Source: Colius striatus
Taxonomy: Eukaryota > Chordata > Aves > Coliiformes > Coliidae
Assembly (NCBI RefSeq): GCF_028858725.1
Contig: NC_084773.1
Span: forward strand, 2,284,350-2,348,349
DNA length: 64,000 nt
Reading direction: 5' to 3'
Every line of letters begins with the position of its first letter. Position 1 is the stretch's first letter. Shown piece by piece: positions 62,504 to 64,000 of this stretch. A program made the position numbers and the translations under genes. The notes under the pieces are model-generated. The model was given only the letters and a program-made list of their open reading frames with translations, had not been told where the DNA came from and made no database searches.

Positions 62504-64000
62504 TATAGATAATTACCATGTTACATGTGTACAGATAGTAACTGAGTCCTGATTTTGTTTTTTGCATGGAATAGACTGTGGGTCATGGGAACTGCAGCTG
62601 AGGTATGGGATCATGGAAGTTACTCGTGTGTTTTGCGCTGAAATACTGGGTACTGCGAACATTTAGGTAAGACAGACTGGGCACCTAAAATCAGCAGAAA
62701 ACTTTGAATGTAAACTTTCTAGTCTACTGTATTATACTGTGATAAAAAGTGTGCTAAAAAACTTAATCATTCATTTTCAGTGTAACAGTTCAGGCCATAC
62801 TCACAGTCAAATATCTTGTATTATGCAAGACCCACCTAAGTACAAAATAGATGCTGTTATGCATGTTTACACATACACATATATTGAATAATTTCTTACA
62901 AAGAAATGACTAAGGAAGCTGAATTAAAACTGCATGGGCAAGCTTCATTCTGTAACTTACAAATTAAGCTTCCTTCAGCTGTGAAATGCAGCTCAAGATC
63001 TACAACTCTCGCTGTTTGGTGTCTTCCTTAACCTTTTTTTTTGGCCTTGAAACTTTAGTTTACTGTCATTAATAAACTGTTAGTCATTTGGGCTGCTCCA
63101 TGGAAGATAACATTTGATAATTAGGCTAATGAGATGATATAGTTAGGACTTCTATAAATCCTGTGCCTAGCAAGAGATTACATTGCATTGCTGTCATTCT
63201 TGAGTACATCCTTGATGAACCAGACTGCTCCTTGCCCTGTGTGGGGTATTTCATGGTTAACAGTCATTGCACTATCCAGGAGAAACAGACATCACTTTGC
63301 AATTATGTCATTCAGATATTTCTGCCCCTTAATGAATTCTTTTGTGACAAAATAAAGGAAATTGTTTCCAGATGTTGTTCCACTGGAATAAAGAACTCTG
63401 TTGCCACACCCTGCTAGCTAGAAATTCAGATATTTGCACTGAAAGTCTAGAGTTTGGCTGCACACAGTGCAGAGCTAAACAAAGCTAGAAAAAGTTAAGT
63501 ATCACTTGTTCTTGATTGAGCATTTAGCCATTTGCTAAAGCACAAGATTTCTTGGAAGTTTGAGTTAAAAACTTGGATTCAAACATCCTCCTAGTCATGG
63601 AAATGGAAGTCATAGATCCATTACTGCTGCTTCTTATCTGTTACACAGCTCTGGAGTTTCCCTTCCTTCCATATTGGAACAATTATTTTACTGTAATGTA
63701 ACTGGAGTTTGTTAAGATGCCAATGTTAGAATTATTTCAGAAGTCCACAAGACTCCACGAGTGTATGTGGACTTGGGACTGGTGCTGGACCCCACAGCAG
63801 TCTGCGTTAAGAGTTGATACAGAGGATCAGAAGCTTGAGGATCAGAAGACTTTTATTCAATATTGTACTGACCCACTGACTAACTCTTGGTTAAACATTT
63901 CCCTTTTAACCACTACAGCTAAACCTTTTCAACCCAGAGAACCAAATACCCTTGGTGGATCTTCCTAATAGGCTGTGTGGGTGTAACAGAATTCAGAGTA
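62504..64000. other. Non-coding, no gene recognised
   Basis: AT-rich unique sequence to the window edge. Short plus-strand frames (63.16-63.42 and 63.72-63.97 kb) show no known domain. Confidence 0.5.

Overview
The window looks like avian nuclear DNA. The strongest sign is about 25 recognisable CR1 LINE fragments on both strands, many ending in the typical CR1 3' motif (CCATTCTATGATTCTATG or its complement). Two vertebrate genes, GP9 and EFCC1, lie in the order and relative orientation they have on human 3q21.3. There is no prokaryotic, CRISPR, plasmid or phage content. By hand addition CR1 covers roughly 8 kb (about 13%), which is dense for a bird. A CR1-rich lineage such as woodpeckers and relatives is possible, but I cannot name the species.

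Layout. 1-14.17 kb is the downstream flank of GP9: non-coding, nine CR1 fragments and a perfect 17-bp hairpin with GATA motifs. 14.17-14.86 kb is GP9 on the minus strand: an intact single coding exon of 194 codons with a poly(A) signal about 95 nt past the stop. 14.86-39.4 kb is the GP9-EFCC1 interval. It holds CR1 copies, two tRNA-like SINE heads, and a 650-bp segment present twice; the second copy is bracketed by 116-bp direct repeats. 39.4-54.6 kb is the 3' part of EFCC1 on the minus strand. I reconstructed six coding exons whose splice phases all agree, giving the last 268 codons to the stop. Most are too short to appear as long open frames. 54.6-64 kb should be EFCC1 intron or upstream flank; I could not find the N-terminal EF-hand and first coiled-coil exons there.

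The two genes are neighbours by conserved synteny rather than by a shared pathway. GP9 is a subunit of the GPIb-IX-V adhesion receptor of platelets, or thrombocytes in birds. EFCC1 is a poorly characterised EF-hand/coiled-coil protein. RAB43, the next gene past GP9 in human, is not visible before position 1.

I found no convincing new gene system. The items most worth a second look are the duplicated 650-bp segment with its long flanking repeats, the GATA-containing hairpin downstream of GP9, the long cytoplasmic tail of this GP9, and the missing 5' exons of EFCC1.
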